Assembly: GCA_965213845.1 (NCBI GenBank)
Contig: CBDCAI010000005.1
Span: 62,001-126,000 of the forward strand
Length of the DNA stretch: 64,000 bases
Direction of reading: 5' to 3'
From: JBBROS01 sp965213845
GTDB lineage: Bacteria; Pseudomonadota; Alphaproteobacteria; Acetobacterales; Acetobacteraceae
Positions 1 to 9,084 of the stretch are shown one piece after another (position 1 is the first letter of the stretch; each line of letters begins with the position of its first letter). The notes below the pieces were generated by a model, which was not told the origin of the DNA, did not search any database, and saw only the letters and a list, made by a program, of their open reading frames with translations. Position numbers and translations under genes: made by a program.

Positions 1-289
1 CCGCGCGGGTGACGATGACGGTCACGCTGTCGCCGACGCCCAGGCCGCCGGCGCCCTGGCTGTCGGGCAGGAAGCCCTCTGTTGGGGCGCCGGGATTGCC
101 GGCGATGGGCGGGAGGGCGACGAATGCGCCGGCCATGGCCGGGACTGCGGCGGTCACCCGGCCACGCATGCGGTCGCCGACGCCGTCGGGTGCGCCGGCG
201 CGGTGGATGGCGTAGTCGAGCAGCCGGCCCTGGTCCACCGCGGCGGCCCGGAGCTCGCCGGGGCTGCAGGAGACCAGGATGCGGGTCAC
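1..289 (-). CDS. rng: Ribonuclease E/G family protein, N-terminal part (truncated by window edge)
   Basis: Only the first 96 residues are inside the window; the 3' part lies beyond base 1. The visible part starts with GTG and reads VTRILVSCSPGELRAA, then an S1-like region with the motif GFLPDSQGAGGL and TVIVTRA. This matches the start of RNase G/E, an endoribonuclease for mRNA turnover and rRNA processing. The GTG start overlaps the maf stop codon (GTGA), so the two genes are probably translationally coupled. The order infA-maf-RNase G is common in alphaproteobacteria and supports the call. With the catalytic DNase I-like domain outside the window, RNase E versus G cannot be decided. Confidence 0.8.
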   Translation of the reverse strand, partial: MTRILVSCSPGELRAAAVDQGRLLDYAIHRAGAPDGVGDRMRGRVTAAVPAMAGAFVALPPIAGNPGAPTEGFLPDSQGAGGLGVGDSVTVIVTRA

Positions 290-894
290 GGCACGGGGTA
301 GCCGCGGCCCCGCAGCAGCTGCGCCGTCTCGAACAGCGGCAGGCCGACGACGCCGCTGTAGCTGCCGGTCAGCAGGCGGACGAAGGCGGCGGCGCGGCCC
401 TGGATGGCGTAGCCGCCGGCCTTGCCCTCGCCTTCGGTCGAGGCGACGTAGGCGTCGATCTGGCTGGGCGTGAGGCGGTTGAACACCACGGCGGTATCGA
501 CCAGGCGGAGCGAACGCTGGCCGCCGGGGGTGAGCAGCACGACGGCGGTGATGACGTGGTGGCGGCGGCCTGACAGCATGGCGAGGCAGGCGCGGACCGC
601 GGGCCCGTCGGCGGCCTTCGGCAGGATGCGGCGGCCGACCGCGACGACGGTGTCGGCGGCCAGCACGAAATGGCCGGGGGCGGCGACGGCGGCGGCCTTT
701 GCCTCGGCCAGGCGGCGGGCATGCAGGCGGGGGACCTCGTCCCGCTGCGGCGTCTCGTCGATGTCGGGGGCGGCGACGTGGTCGGGCGCGATGCCGATCT
801 GCGCCAGCAGGGCCAGGCGGCGCGGGCTGGCGGAGGCGAGGGTGAGCTTTGCTGCGGTCGCGTGCGGCGCTGGTCCGGGTGCGTCTACTTGAAT
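286..894 (-). CDS. maf: Maf family nucleotide pyrophosphatase
   Basis: Maf proteins hydrolyse non-canonical or UTP/dTTP-type nucleoside triphosphates in the cytoplasm. The sequence has the family opening LTLASASPRRLALL, the motif DIDETP, the ADTVVAVG loop and a C-terminal GLPLFETAQLL, ending near the usual 200 residues. It lies between infA and the RNase E/G gene with overlaps at both ends (stop shared as GTGA with RNase). The start is the odd part: in this frame there is no ATG, GTG, TTG or CTG between the preceding stretch and the conserved LASASP motif. I placed the start at ATT 894 (a second ATT is at 900), with AAGGG about ten bases before the outer ATT. The function is secure; the start is not. 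Confidence 0.8.
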   Translation of the reverse strand: MQVDAPGPAPHATAAKLTLASASPRRLALLAQIGIAPDHVAAPDIDETPQRDEVPRLHARRLAEAKAAAVAAPGHFVLAADTVVAVGRRILPKAADGPAVRACLAMLSGRRHHVITAVVLLTPGGQRSLRLVDTAVVFNRLTPSQIDAYVASTEGEGKAGGYAIQGRAAAFVRLLTGSYSGVVGLPLFETAQLLRGRGYPVP

Positions 895-1103
895 CGGAAT
901 GTGATGCGGCCCTTCGACAGGTCGTAGGGCGTCATCTCGACGTTGACGCGGTCGCCGGCCAGGACGCGGATGCGGTTCTTGCGCATCTTGCCGGAGGTGT
1001 GGGCCAGGATGCTGTGCTCGTTGTCGAGTTTCACGCGGAACATGGCGTTGGGCAGCAGCTCCATCACCGTGCCGCTGAACTCGATCATATCTTCTTTTGA
1101 CAT
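885..1103 (-). CDS. infA: Translation initiation factor IF-1
   Basis: 72 residues, the exact family size, encoding one OB-fold domain that binds the A site of the 30S subunit during initiation. It begins MSKEDMIEFSGTVMELLPN and contains RVKLDNEHSILAHTSGKMRKNRIRVLAGDRV (cited here only by its ends, residues about 24 to 54), closing with the typical DLSKGRITFRFK. Its 3' end overlaps the reading frame of maf by a few bases, so infA and maf are likely cotranscribed. Upstream, about 90 bases separate it from the end of hisD. Confidence 0.97.
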   Translation of the reverse strand: MSKEDMIEFSGTVMELLPNAMFRVKLDNEHSILAHTSGKMRKNRIRVLAGDRVNVEMTPYDLSKGRITFRFK

Positions 1104-1195
1104 ACGGGTCTTTCTGGTGCGCGCCGGTCGCCTGGCGGGATGTGATGGTGGGGTCTACCCCGGTCAAGCCGGATGGGGAACAGGCCGGAGCCGGT

Positions 1196-2503
1196 TCACG
1201 GGTGAGGTGCGAGGCGGCGTGCGACGCTGGCGGCGTGGGCGTGCAGGCCCTCGGCCTCGGCCAGCAGCACGGCGGCGGGGCCGACGCGCTGCAGGGCGGC
1301 CGGATCGGCCTCGACCCAGGTGGTGCGCTTGAGGAAGTCGAACACGGACAGGCCGGAGGCGAAGCGGGCGGTGCGGCCGGTCGGCAGCACGTGATTGGGA
1401 CCGGCCACGTAGTCGCCGACGGCCTCGGGGCAGGATGGCCCGAGGAAGGCTGCGCCGGCGTGGCGGATGCGGGCGAACAGCGCGCGGGGCTCCATGACCA
1501 TGATCTGCAGGTGTTCGGGGGCCAGGCGGTTGGTGAGCGCGGCGCCCTCGTCCCAGTCGGAGACCAGGATGACGGCGCCGTGGTCGCGCCAGCTTGCGCC
1601 GGCGATGGCGGCGCGGGGCAGGGTGTCGAGTGCCGCGGCGACGGCGGCGACGACGCGGTCGGCGAAATCGGGGTCGGTCGTGATGAGGATGCTTTGGGCG
1701 CTCTCGTCGTGCTCGGCCTGGGCCAGAAGGTCCATGGCGACGTCGCCGGCGATTTGCCCGGCGTCGGCCAGGATCACGACTTCCGAGGGGCCGGCGATGC
1801 CGTCGATGCCGACGGCGCCGAAGACCTGGCGCTTCGCCTCGGCCACATAGGCGTTGCCGGGGCCGACGATGCGGTCCACCGGGGCGATGCTGGCGGTGCC
1901 GTAAGCGAGGGCGGCGACGGCCTGTGCGCCGCCGACCCGGTACACCTCGGACACGCCGGCCCGGCGTGCGGCCGCCAGCACCAGCGGCGCGAGGCGGCCG
2001 TCGGGGCAGGGCACGCACATGGCGATGCGGCCGACACCCGCGACCCGGGCCGGCATGGCGTTCATGAGCACGGAGGAGGGGTAGGCCGCCTTGCCGCCGG
2101 GCACATAGAGGCCGACGGCGTCGAGCGGGGTCCAGCGCATGCCGAGGGTGAGGCCGGCGGGGTCCGGGACCTCGATGTCTTGCGGGAGCTGGGCGCGGTG
2201 GAACGCCTCGATTCGAGTGGCGGCGAGGTCGAGCGCTGCGGCCAGCTCGGGGGGGATGGACTCGACGGCGGCGTCGATCTCGGCCGGGGTGACGCGGATC
2301 GTCTCGGGCGTGAGGTCCTGGCGGTCGAACCGGGCGGTGAGTTCGATGAGGGCGGCGTCGCCCCGGGCGCGGATGTCGGCGATGATGGCGGCGACCGGGG
2401 CGTCGACGCGGGCGGTGGTGTCGCGGGCGTCGTGCAGCAGGGCCTGGAAGGCGGCTTCGAAGCCGGGCTGGGCGGTATCGAGCCGGAAGGCGGGGCCGGT
2501 CAT
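1196..2503 (-). CDS. hisD: Histidinol dehydrogenase
   Basis: 435 residues, normal for HisD, which oxidises L-histidinol to L-histidine with two NAD and a zinc ion. Visible motifs are GLYVPGGKAAYPS, the zinc/NAD region GPGNAYVAEAKRQVFG, IDGIAGPSEVVILAD and the catalytic AEHDESAQS. The start ATG at 2503 overlaps the hisG stop (ATGA), so the two genes form a coupled hisG-hisD unit. Longer open frames upstream only reflect high GC and read through hisG. The other his genes are not in this window. Confidence 0.97.
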   Translation of the reverse strand: MTGPAFRLDTAQPGFEAAFQALLHDARDTTARVDAPVAAIIADIRARGDAALIELTARFDRQDLTPETIRVTPAEIDAAVESIPPELAAALDLAATRIEAFHRAQLPQDIEVPDPAGLTLGMRWTPLDAVGLYVPGGKAAYPSSVLMNAMPARVAGVGRIAMCVPCPDGRLAPLVLAAARRAGVSEVYRVGGAQAVAALAYGTASIAPVDRIVGPGNAYVAEAKRQVFGAVGIDGIAGPSEVVILADAGQIAGDVAMDLLAQAEHDESAQSILITTDPDFADRVVAAVAAALDTLPRAAIAGASWRDHGAVILVSDWDEGAALTNRLAPEHLQIMVMEPRALFARIRHAGAAFLGPSCPEAVGDYVAGPNHVLPTGRTARFASGLSVFDFLKRTTWVEADPAALQRVGPAAVLLAEAEGLHAHAASVARRLAPHP

Positions 2504-3192
2504 GCGGCCAGGGCCGTTCGGAAGCGCTCGATCCATGCGCCGACCTGTTCGGGGCGGGTTTTCAGCGCGGTGCGGTTGACGATGAGGCGGCTGGTGACGT
2601 GGGCGATGACCTCCGTCTCCTCCAGGCCGTTGGCGCGGAGCGTGCTGCCGGTCTGGACCAGGTCGACGATGAGGCGGGAGAGGCCGAGGCCGGGCGCCAG
2701 CTCCATCGCGCCGTTGAGGTGGACGATCTCCGCCTGCACGCCGCGGGCGGCGAAGTGGCGGCGGGCGGTGTTGGGGTATTTGGTGGCGACGCGGACGCGG
2801 GACCAGGTGGCGGGGTCCTCGCCCGGGGGGCGGCCGACCGGCTCGGCCACGCTGACGCGGCAGCGGCCGATGCCGAGGTCGAGCGGGGCGTAGATCTCGG
2901 AATAGTCGAACTCGTTCAGCACGTCCGCGCCGCAGATGCCGATATGGGCGGCGCCGAAGGCGACGAAGGTGGCGACGTCGAAGGGGCGGACGCGGACGAC
3001 GTCGAGCGCCGGGTCGTTGGTGGGGAAGCGGAGGCGGCGGCTGTCGTCGTCGCGGTAGTCGGGCGCAGGGGTCAGCCCGGCGCGGGCGAGCAGCGGGCCG
3101 CATTCGTCCAGGATGCGGCCCTTGGGCAGGGCGAAGATCAGCGGTGCGTCGATCTCGGGCGCGAACGAGGCGGCCGGGAAGGGGGCGGTCAT
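2500..3192 (-). CDS. hisG: ATP phosphoribosyltransferase, short form (HisG)
   Basis: First enzyme of histidine synthesis, joining ATP and PRPP. The 230 residues lack the C-terminal regulatory domain, so this is the short HisG(S) form, which in known systems needs the HisZ subunit; hisZ is not in the window. Motifs are the opening ALPKGRILDECGPLLARAG, GICGADVLNEF, ATKYPNTARRHF and the PRPP loop DLVQTGSTLRANGL. It is translationally coupled to hisD by an ATGA overlap. A 110-base gap without a gene separates it from murA. Confidence 0.96.
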   Translation of the reverse strand: MTAPFPAASFAPEIDAPLIFALPKGRILDECGPLLARAGLTPAPDYRDDDSRRLRFPTNDPALDVVRVRPFDVATFVAFGAAHIGICGADVLNEFDYSEIYAPLDLGIGRCRVSVAEPVGRPPGEDPATWSRVRVATKYPNTARRHFAARGVQAEIVHLNGAMELAPGLGLSRLIVDLVQTGSTLRANGLEETEVIAHVTSRLIVNRTALKTRPEQVGAWIERFRTALAA

Positions 3193-3302
3193 GGGGGCCT
3201 CGGGTGACTGGTGCGGCCCCTTAGCACCTGGCGGGCGATGCGAGAAGGTTGGGTGGGACGGGACTGGGGTGCGTGGGTGCGGCGGTCAGGTTTCCGGGCG
3301 GG

Positions 3303-4556
<1,254 letters not shown>

Positions 4557-4567
4557 GGGATTGTTCC

Positions 4568-5122
4568 TCACATCCGGGGCAGGGCGACGCCGCGCTGGCC
4601 CATGTATTTGCCGGCTTTGTCGGCGTAGCTGATCTCGGGCGGGGTATCGCCCTTCAGGAACAGGAACTGGCAGATGCCCTCGTGCGCGTAGATGCGGGCG
4701 GGCAGGGGGGTGGTGTTGCTGATCTCGATCGTGACCTGGCCCTCCCATTCCGGTTCCAGCGGGGTGACGTTCACGATGATGCCGCAGCGGGCGTAGGTGC
4801 TTTTGCCGAGGCAGATGACCAGGATGTCCCGGGGGATCCGGAAGTATTCGACCGTGTGGGCCAGGGCGAAGGAGTTGGGCGGGATGATGCAGGCGGGGCC
4901 GCGGCGGGTGACGAAGCTGTCGGGGCTAAACGCCTTGGGGTCGACGATGGCGCTGTCGACGTTGGTGAAGATGCGGAAGTCGTCGGCGACGCGGGCGTCG
5001 TAGCCGTAGCTGGACAGGCCGAAGCTGATGACGCCTTCGCGGCGCTGGGTCTCGACGAAGGGCTCGATCATGGCGTGGTCGTTCGCCATGCGGCGGATCC
5101 AGTGGTCGGGCATGACGGGCAT
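4568..5122 (-). CDS. dcd: dCTP deaminase
   Basis: 184 residues, full length for the trimeric dCTP deaminase that makes dUTP for dTMP synthesis. The start MPVMPDHWIRRMA is conserved in alphaproteobacteria. Motifs seen are FGLSSYGYDARV, the catalytic stretch GKSTYARCGIIVNVTPLEPEWEG with the active-site Glu, and the C-terminal ADKAGKYMGQRGV. It lies immediately upstream of murA on the same strand. The 145 bases before it carry no gene. Confidence 0.96.
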   Translation of the reverse strand: MPVMPDHWIRRMANDHAMIEPFVETQRREGVISFGLSSYGYDARVADDFRIFTNVDSAIVDPKAFSPDSFVTRRGPACIIPPNSFALAHTVEYFRIPRDILVICLGKSTYARCGIIVNVTPLEPEWEGQVTIEISNTTPLPARIYAHEGICQFLFLKGDTPPEISYADKAGKYMGQRGVALPRM

Positions 5123-5267
5123 GGAAGACCTCTTGCGGGCACCGCCGGGCGGGCCGGCCGATGCGGATCGGACGGGTCAGGCGGGTGGCAGGAGGGCTCT
5201 AGCGCAGTCGCGGGGGCGGGGCAAACGCCATGAGGCCGGCTTGCGGGTGGCGGGGGGCAGCCGGTGT

Positions 5268-5459
5268 CTAGAAGACGGCGTGGACCGCGAGGTTGAGGAC
5301 GTGGGCGAGCGCCGACCACAGCACGAGGCTTGCGGTGAAGGCGACGACGATGCCGATCGCCGGGCCGAAATTGCTCCGCGTGATGTCGCGACGCCCCGGC
5401 TCGAAGTCCGTCGGACCTTCGAGGGGAAGTGCGATGGAGCGTCTGACCACCTTCCGCAC
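5268..5459 (-). CDS. Small single-span membrane protein, unknown function
   Basis: A short frame of 63 residues. The N-terminal half is basic (VRKVVRRS) and the last third is one hydrophobic helix, roughly SNFGPAIGIVVAFTASLVLW followed by ALAHVLNLAVHAVF. I chose GTG 5459 because AAGGAG lies six bases before it; the ATG two codons upstream abuts the same ribosome binding site with no spacer. The longer frame to 5546 has no comparable signal. I recognise no family. An inner-membrane location is inferred from the helix. Confidence 0.5.
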   Translation of the reverse strand: MRKVVRRSIALPLEGPTDFEPGRRDITRSNFGPAIGIVVAFTASLVLWSALAHVLNLAVHAVF

Positions 5460-5577
5460 GGACATCTCCTTTGCTGGATCAGTGCCAATCGTGATCCTTT
5501 CGGGATCATGCACCAATCTGGCCAAACGCAATGTCAATCGTGCCACAATTTGTCGTTAATAATGATCAATCGTGGGG

Positions 5578-6720
5578 TCAGGCGTGGAGGGATCGCGTGG
5601 CGTGCCTTGTTGTTGCGACAATTCGCGCGCGCGGACCTGCACCTTGCGACGGCGCAGATTGGCCCGGAGCGCCTCGGCCTCCCGATCGACGCGGGCCTGC
5701 CGGTCCTGTTCGGACCGGGGAGTCGTGCCAGGTGGAGGGCGGGCCGGGGCGGCATGGCTTGCATGCGGCAGGTGGGGCTCCGGCGGCGTCGAGATATTCC
5801 GCGGCGATGCGGTGCACGATGTCTGCCGCCGGCTCGATCCCGTCCACCAAACCGGCCGACTGCCCGGCTTCCAGCTTGCCGCCCGTCATGTCGCCGTCCA
5901 GCGCCGCGGCCTTCAGGGTCGCCGCGGCGAAGATTTGGCGCCGTTCCTCCTGCGGGGCGGCGGCCTGTTCCAGGGCGGTCATGCGGTCGGTGAAGGCGTT
6001 GGACAGGGCGCGGATCATGCCGAAGCCGGTGCCGACGGTGCGGGTGTCGTCGGGGCCGGCGCGCAGGATGGCGTCCTTGTAGGCCGGGTGGACGGTGGCT
6101 TCGGGGGTGGCGATGAAGCGGGTGCCGAACTGGGCGGCGCCGGCGCCCAGCGCCAGTGCCGCGGCCAGGCCGGCGCCGTCGGCGAAGCCGCCCGAGGCGA
6201 TCAGCGGCATCCCCGGCAGCGCCCGGGCGACGGCGCGCAGCATGACGAGGCTGGACACGAGACCCGCCGGGGGATGCCCGCCGGCCTCGCCGCCCACTAC
6301 GATCAGCCCGTCCACGCCGGCCTCGGCTGCCTTCTGCGCGTGTTCCACGCTGGCGACCACGTGCAGGCAGATCGTGCCGACCGCGCGGAACGCCGCCAAA
6401 TAGCGTTTCGGGCCGCCCTGCGAGGCGATCAGCACCGGGATGCGGCGTTCCAGCAGCAGGGCGATGACCGCGTCGGCTTCCTGCCGATAGAGCGGGAGGT
6501 TGACCGCGAAGGGCCGTGTCGTGCCGGCCTGGAGCGCATCGAGCGCAACGGCGAGGTCCGGCAGGCGCATGGGCCCGGCGGCCAGGACTCCCAGCCCGCC
6601 TGCAGCCGACACGGCCAGCGGGAGTGCGGCGCTGGATGAGGCCCAGGACATGCCGGCCTGAACGATGGGCAGGTCGATGCCCAGCAGGCGCGTGACGTTG
6701 GTTTCGATTCGCATCGTCAT
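5578..6720 (-). CDS. Nitronate monooxygenase family protein (2-nitropropane dioxygenase)
   Basis: FMN-dependent TIM-barrel oxidoreductase of the NMO family, oxidising alkyl nitronates or related substrates. The frame begins MRIETNVTRLLGIDLPIVQAGMSW and contains IVVGGEAGGHPP, which includes the family EAGGH motif, then PLIASGGFADGAGLAAALALGA and GTRFIATPEA. 380 residues is long: the last 60 or so (after EYLDAAG) are Pro/Arg/Gly-rich and unlike the family, so the gene may have lost its original stop. It is the last gene of the catabolic run that begins at the fumarase genes, seven bases after the acyl-CoA ligase gene. The true substrate is unknown. Confidence 0.82.
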   Translation of the reverse strand: MTMRIETNVTRLLGIDLPIVQAGMSWASSSAALPLAVSAAGGLGVLAAGPMRLPDLAVALDALQAGTTRPFAVNLPLYRQEADAVIALLLERRIPVLIASQGGPKRYLAAFRAVGTICLHVVASVEHAQKAAEAGVDGLIVVGGEAGGHPPAGLVSSLVMLRAVARALPGMPLIASGGFADGAGLAAALALGAGAAQFGTRFIATPEATVHPAYKDAILRAGPDDTRTVGTGFGMIRALSNAFTDRMTALEQAAAPQEERRQIFAAATLKAAALDGDMTGGKLEAGQSAGLVDGIEPAADIVHRIAAEYLDAAGAPPAACKPCRPGPPSTWHDSPVRTGPAGPRRSGGRGAPGQSAPSQGAGPRARIVATTRHATRSLHA

Positions 6721-6727
6721 CGCCTTT

Positions 6728-8338
6728 TCACGATTGCAGGCCCAGCACGTCGATGGCGTGCTCGCGCAGTTGCTTCTTCTGGATCTTGGAGCTGGCGGTC
6801 ATGCCGATGTGCTCGAAGCCGTCCACGATCCGGAGGTGCCGGGGAGCCTTGAAGCCGGCCATGTGGGCGCGGCCCCAATCCAGGATCGCCTCGGCGGCCC
6901 CGGGCGCGTCGTGGCCCTCGTTGAGCACGACGAAGGCGCAGGGCACCTCCATCAGGCGGGGGTCCGGCACGCCGACGACGACGGCCTGGCGGATGGCGGG
7001 GTGGCGGTTGAGGATGTCCTCGATTTCGGCCGGGGAGACGTTCTCACCGCCGACGCGGATGAGGTCCTTGGCGCGGCCGGTGAACTCCAGCCGGCCATCG
7101 GGGCCGATGCGGCCGAGGTCGCCGGTCGAGAGCCATCCGTCGGGGGCCAGGCTGGCTCGGGTCTCGGCGGGCTTGTCGAAGTAGCCCTGCATGACGGTGT
7201 AGCCGCGGACCTCGATCTCGCCGGTGTCCGACAGGCGGATCTCGACGCCGGGTTGCGGGCGCATGCGGCCGGCGACGCGGACGTCCTCCGGCTCCCACCA
7301 GCAGGACTGGGCGACGTTGGGGCTGGCTTCGGAGAGGCCGTAGCCGACGACGCACTCGCGGGCGCCCAGCTCGTCGATGACCCGGCGGATGATGGTGGGG
7401 GAGGCGGCGCACCAGGCGCCCCGCAGGCCGAGCCGGCGGGCGGCGCGGTCGGGGTGGTTGAGCAGCATGAGCGCCATGGTGTCGTTGCCGGAGAAGTGGG
7501 TGCAGCGCTCGGCTTCCATGAGGGCGAGGGCGGCACCGGGCTCGAAGCGGTCCATGGTGACGAGGGTCGCGGCGTGCTGGACGCAGGCGAGCAGGGAGAG
7601 GGAGGTGCCGGCGACGTGGAAGAACGGCCGGGCGCTGTGGAAGCGGTCGCCGACGCGCAGGCCCATGCGGCCGCCGGAGACGAAGCCGTTGCCGAGCATG
7701 GAGCGGTGCTGCAGCAGGACGCCCTTGGGGAAGGCGGTGGTGCCGGAGGTGTACTGGATAAGCAGGGTATCGGTCGGGCGGCAGGTCGCCGGGGTGGGGG
7801 TGCCGGCGGCCAGCATGTCGTCCCAGGCGAGGGCGGCGGGGGGGATTTCGGCACCGGTCACGACGAGGCGGTGCAGGTCGGGCAAAGCGGGGTCGGGAAG
7901 GGCGTCGGCGGTGTCGATGGCGGGGCAGATGGTGCGGAGGAGCTGGACGAAGTCGACACGGAGCAGGCGGTCGGCGAGGACCAGGGTGCGGACGCGGGAC
8001 TGGCGGAGCGCGTAGGCGATCTCGTCGGCGCGCAGGCGCGTGTTGATGGGGACGCTGACGGCGCCCATCGAGCCGAGGGCCAGGAACAGCGCCATCCAGC
8101 GGGGACCGTTGCCGAGGCAGATGCCGACGTGTTCGCCATGCCGCACGCCCATGGCGGCGAGGCCGGCGCGGATGCGGTCGACCTCGGCGGCGAGTTCGGC
8201 GTAGGTGAGCCGGGCCTCCGGCGCAGCGGCGGTGCCCACCGCGTGGCCGATGATCGCCTCGACATCGGGGGCCAGGGCCACGGCCCGGCGCAGGGCGGCG
8301 TCGGTCGTCAGCGGGCAGAGGAGGGCCGGGTCGAACAT
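6728..8338 (-). CDS. Acyl-CoA synthetase (AMP-forming), class I adenylate-forming family
   Basis: 536 residues of the ANL superfamily, activating a carboxylic acid to its CoA thioester with ATP. The P-loop reads YTSGTTAFPKG (Ala where Gly is usual), then GYGLSEASPN, STGDLGRIGPDGRLEFTGRAKDLI and the C-terminal KIQKKQLRE with the catalytic lysine region. Start ATG 8338 overlaps the stop of the upstream enoyl-CoA hydratase by one base. With its neighbours (CoA-transferase, hydratases, lyase-like enzyme) it belongs to a catabolic CoA-ester pathway. The substrate cannot be read from sequence. Confidence 0.9.
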   Translation of the reverse strand: MFDPALLCPLTTDAALRRAVALAPDVEAIIGHAVGTAAAPEARLTYAELAAEVDRIRAGLAAMGVRHGEHVGICLGNGPRWMALFLALGSMGAVSVPINTRLRADEIAYALRQSRVRTLVLADRLLRVDFVQLLRTICPAIDTADALPDPALPDLHRLVVTGAEIPPAALAWDDMLAAGTPTPATCRPTDTLLIQYTSGTTAFPKGVLLQHRSMLGNGFVSGGRMGLRVGDRFHSARPFFHVAGTSLSLLACVQHAATLVTMDRFEPGAALALMEAERCTHFSGNDTMALMLLNHPDRAARRLGLRGAWCAASPTIIRRVIDELGARECVVGYGLSEASPNVAQSCWWEPEDVRVAGRMRPQPGVEIRLSDTGEIEVRGYTVMQGYFDKPAETRASLAPDGWLSTGDLGRIGPDGRLEFTGRAKDLIRVGGENVSPAEIEDILNRHPAIRQAVVVGVPDPRLMEVPCAFVVLNEGHDAPGAAEAILDWGRAHMAGFKAPRHLRIVDGFEHIGMTASSKIQKKQLREHAIDVLGLQS

Positions 8339-9084
8339 CAAGGCCGGGACTTGTCGGCGAAGGCTTCGAGGCCGCGGCGCCAGTCGCCGGCGGCGAGGTT
8401 GCGCTCGATGGCTGCCAGCTCGATGCGGATGCCGGTGGCCAGGGGCACCTCCTCGCCCAGGTCCACGGCCTGCTTGGTCAGCGCCATGGCGAGGGGCGGG
8501 GCCTTGGCGATGGCGGCGGCGACCGCCTCGCCGGTCTCGACCAGCTGGTCGGCCGGGACCAGGCGGGCGATCACGCCGGCGGCCAGCGCCTCCTCGGCCG
8601 GCATGGCGCGGCCGGTGTACAGCAGCTCTTTCGCGCGGCGTTTGCCGATGGCGCGCTGCAGGCGCTGGGTGGCGCCGACGGTGCCCCATTGGGGTTCGGG
8701 GAAGCGGAAGCTGGCGGCGGGGCTGGCGATGGCGAAATCGCAGGCGAGCGCGATCTCGCCGCCGGAGCCGACGACGGGGCCTTGCAGCAGGGCGACAACG
8801 GGCTTGCGGCAGCGCTCGATGGTGTCGTAGGCGCGGAACGAGGCGAGGCGGCGGGTGCGGACCCAAGCCTCGTCGTGGCCGACGCGCTCCTTCATGTCGG
8901 CGCCGGCGCAGAAGACCGGGCCTTCGGCGTCCAGCAGCACGACGCGGACGGCGTCGTCGGCGTCGAGAGCTTCGAAGACTTCCGTCAGCGCCAGGCACAG
9001 AGCCAGGTCGACGGCGTTGCGGGCCTGGGGGCGGGCCAGGGTGACGCGGGCGACTTCGCCTTCGGTTCGGGTACGCAGGCTCAT
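8338..9084 (-). CDS. Enoyl-CoA hydratase/isomerase family protein
   Basis: 248 residues of the crotonase fold. The two oxyanion-hole segments are visible as FCAGADMKERV (about residue 60) and LLQGPVVGSGGEIALACDF (about residue 100), and the EPQWGTVGATQRLQRAIG segment follows. In classical hydratases two glutamates do the catalysis; here PEPQWGT gives one acidic residue at the second position, so hydratase activity is possible but unproven. Its start overlaps the CoA-transferase stop and its stop overlaps the ligase start, so it is tightly coupled in the operon. Confidence 0.88.
   Translation of the reverse strand: MSLRTRTEGEVARVTLARPQARNAVDLALCLALTEVFEALDADDAVRVVLLDAEGPVFCAGADMKERVGHDEAWVRTRRLASFRAYDTIERCRKPVVALLQGPVVGSGGEIALACDFAIASPAASFRFPEPQWGTVGATQRLQRAIGKRRAKELLYTGRAMPAEEALAAGVIARLVPADQLVETGEAVAAAIAKAPPLAMALTKQAVDLGEEVPLATGIRIELAAIERNLAAGDWRRGLEAFADKSRP

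Noticed and set aside
1097..2893. A plus-strand open frame of about 600 codons opposite hisD and hisG
   Set aside because: Shadow of the his genes with no ribosome site or domain.
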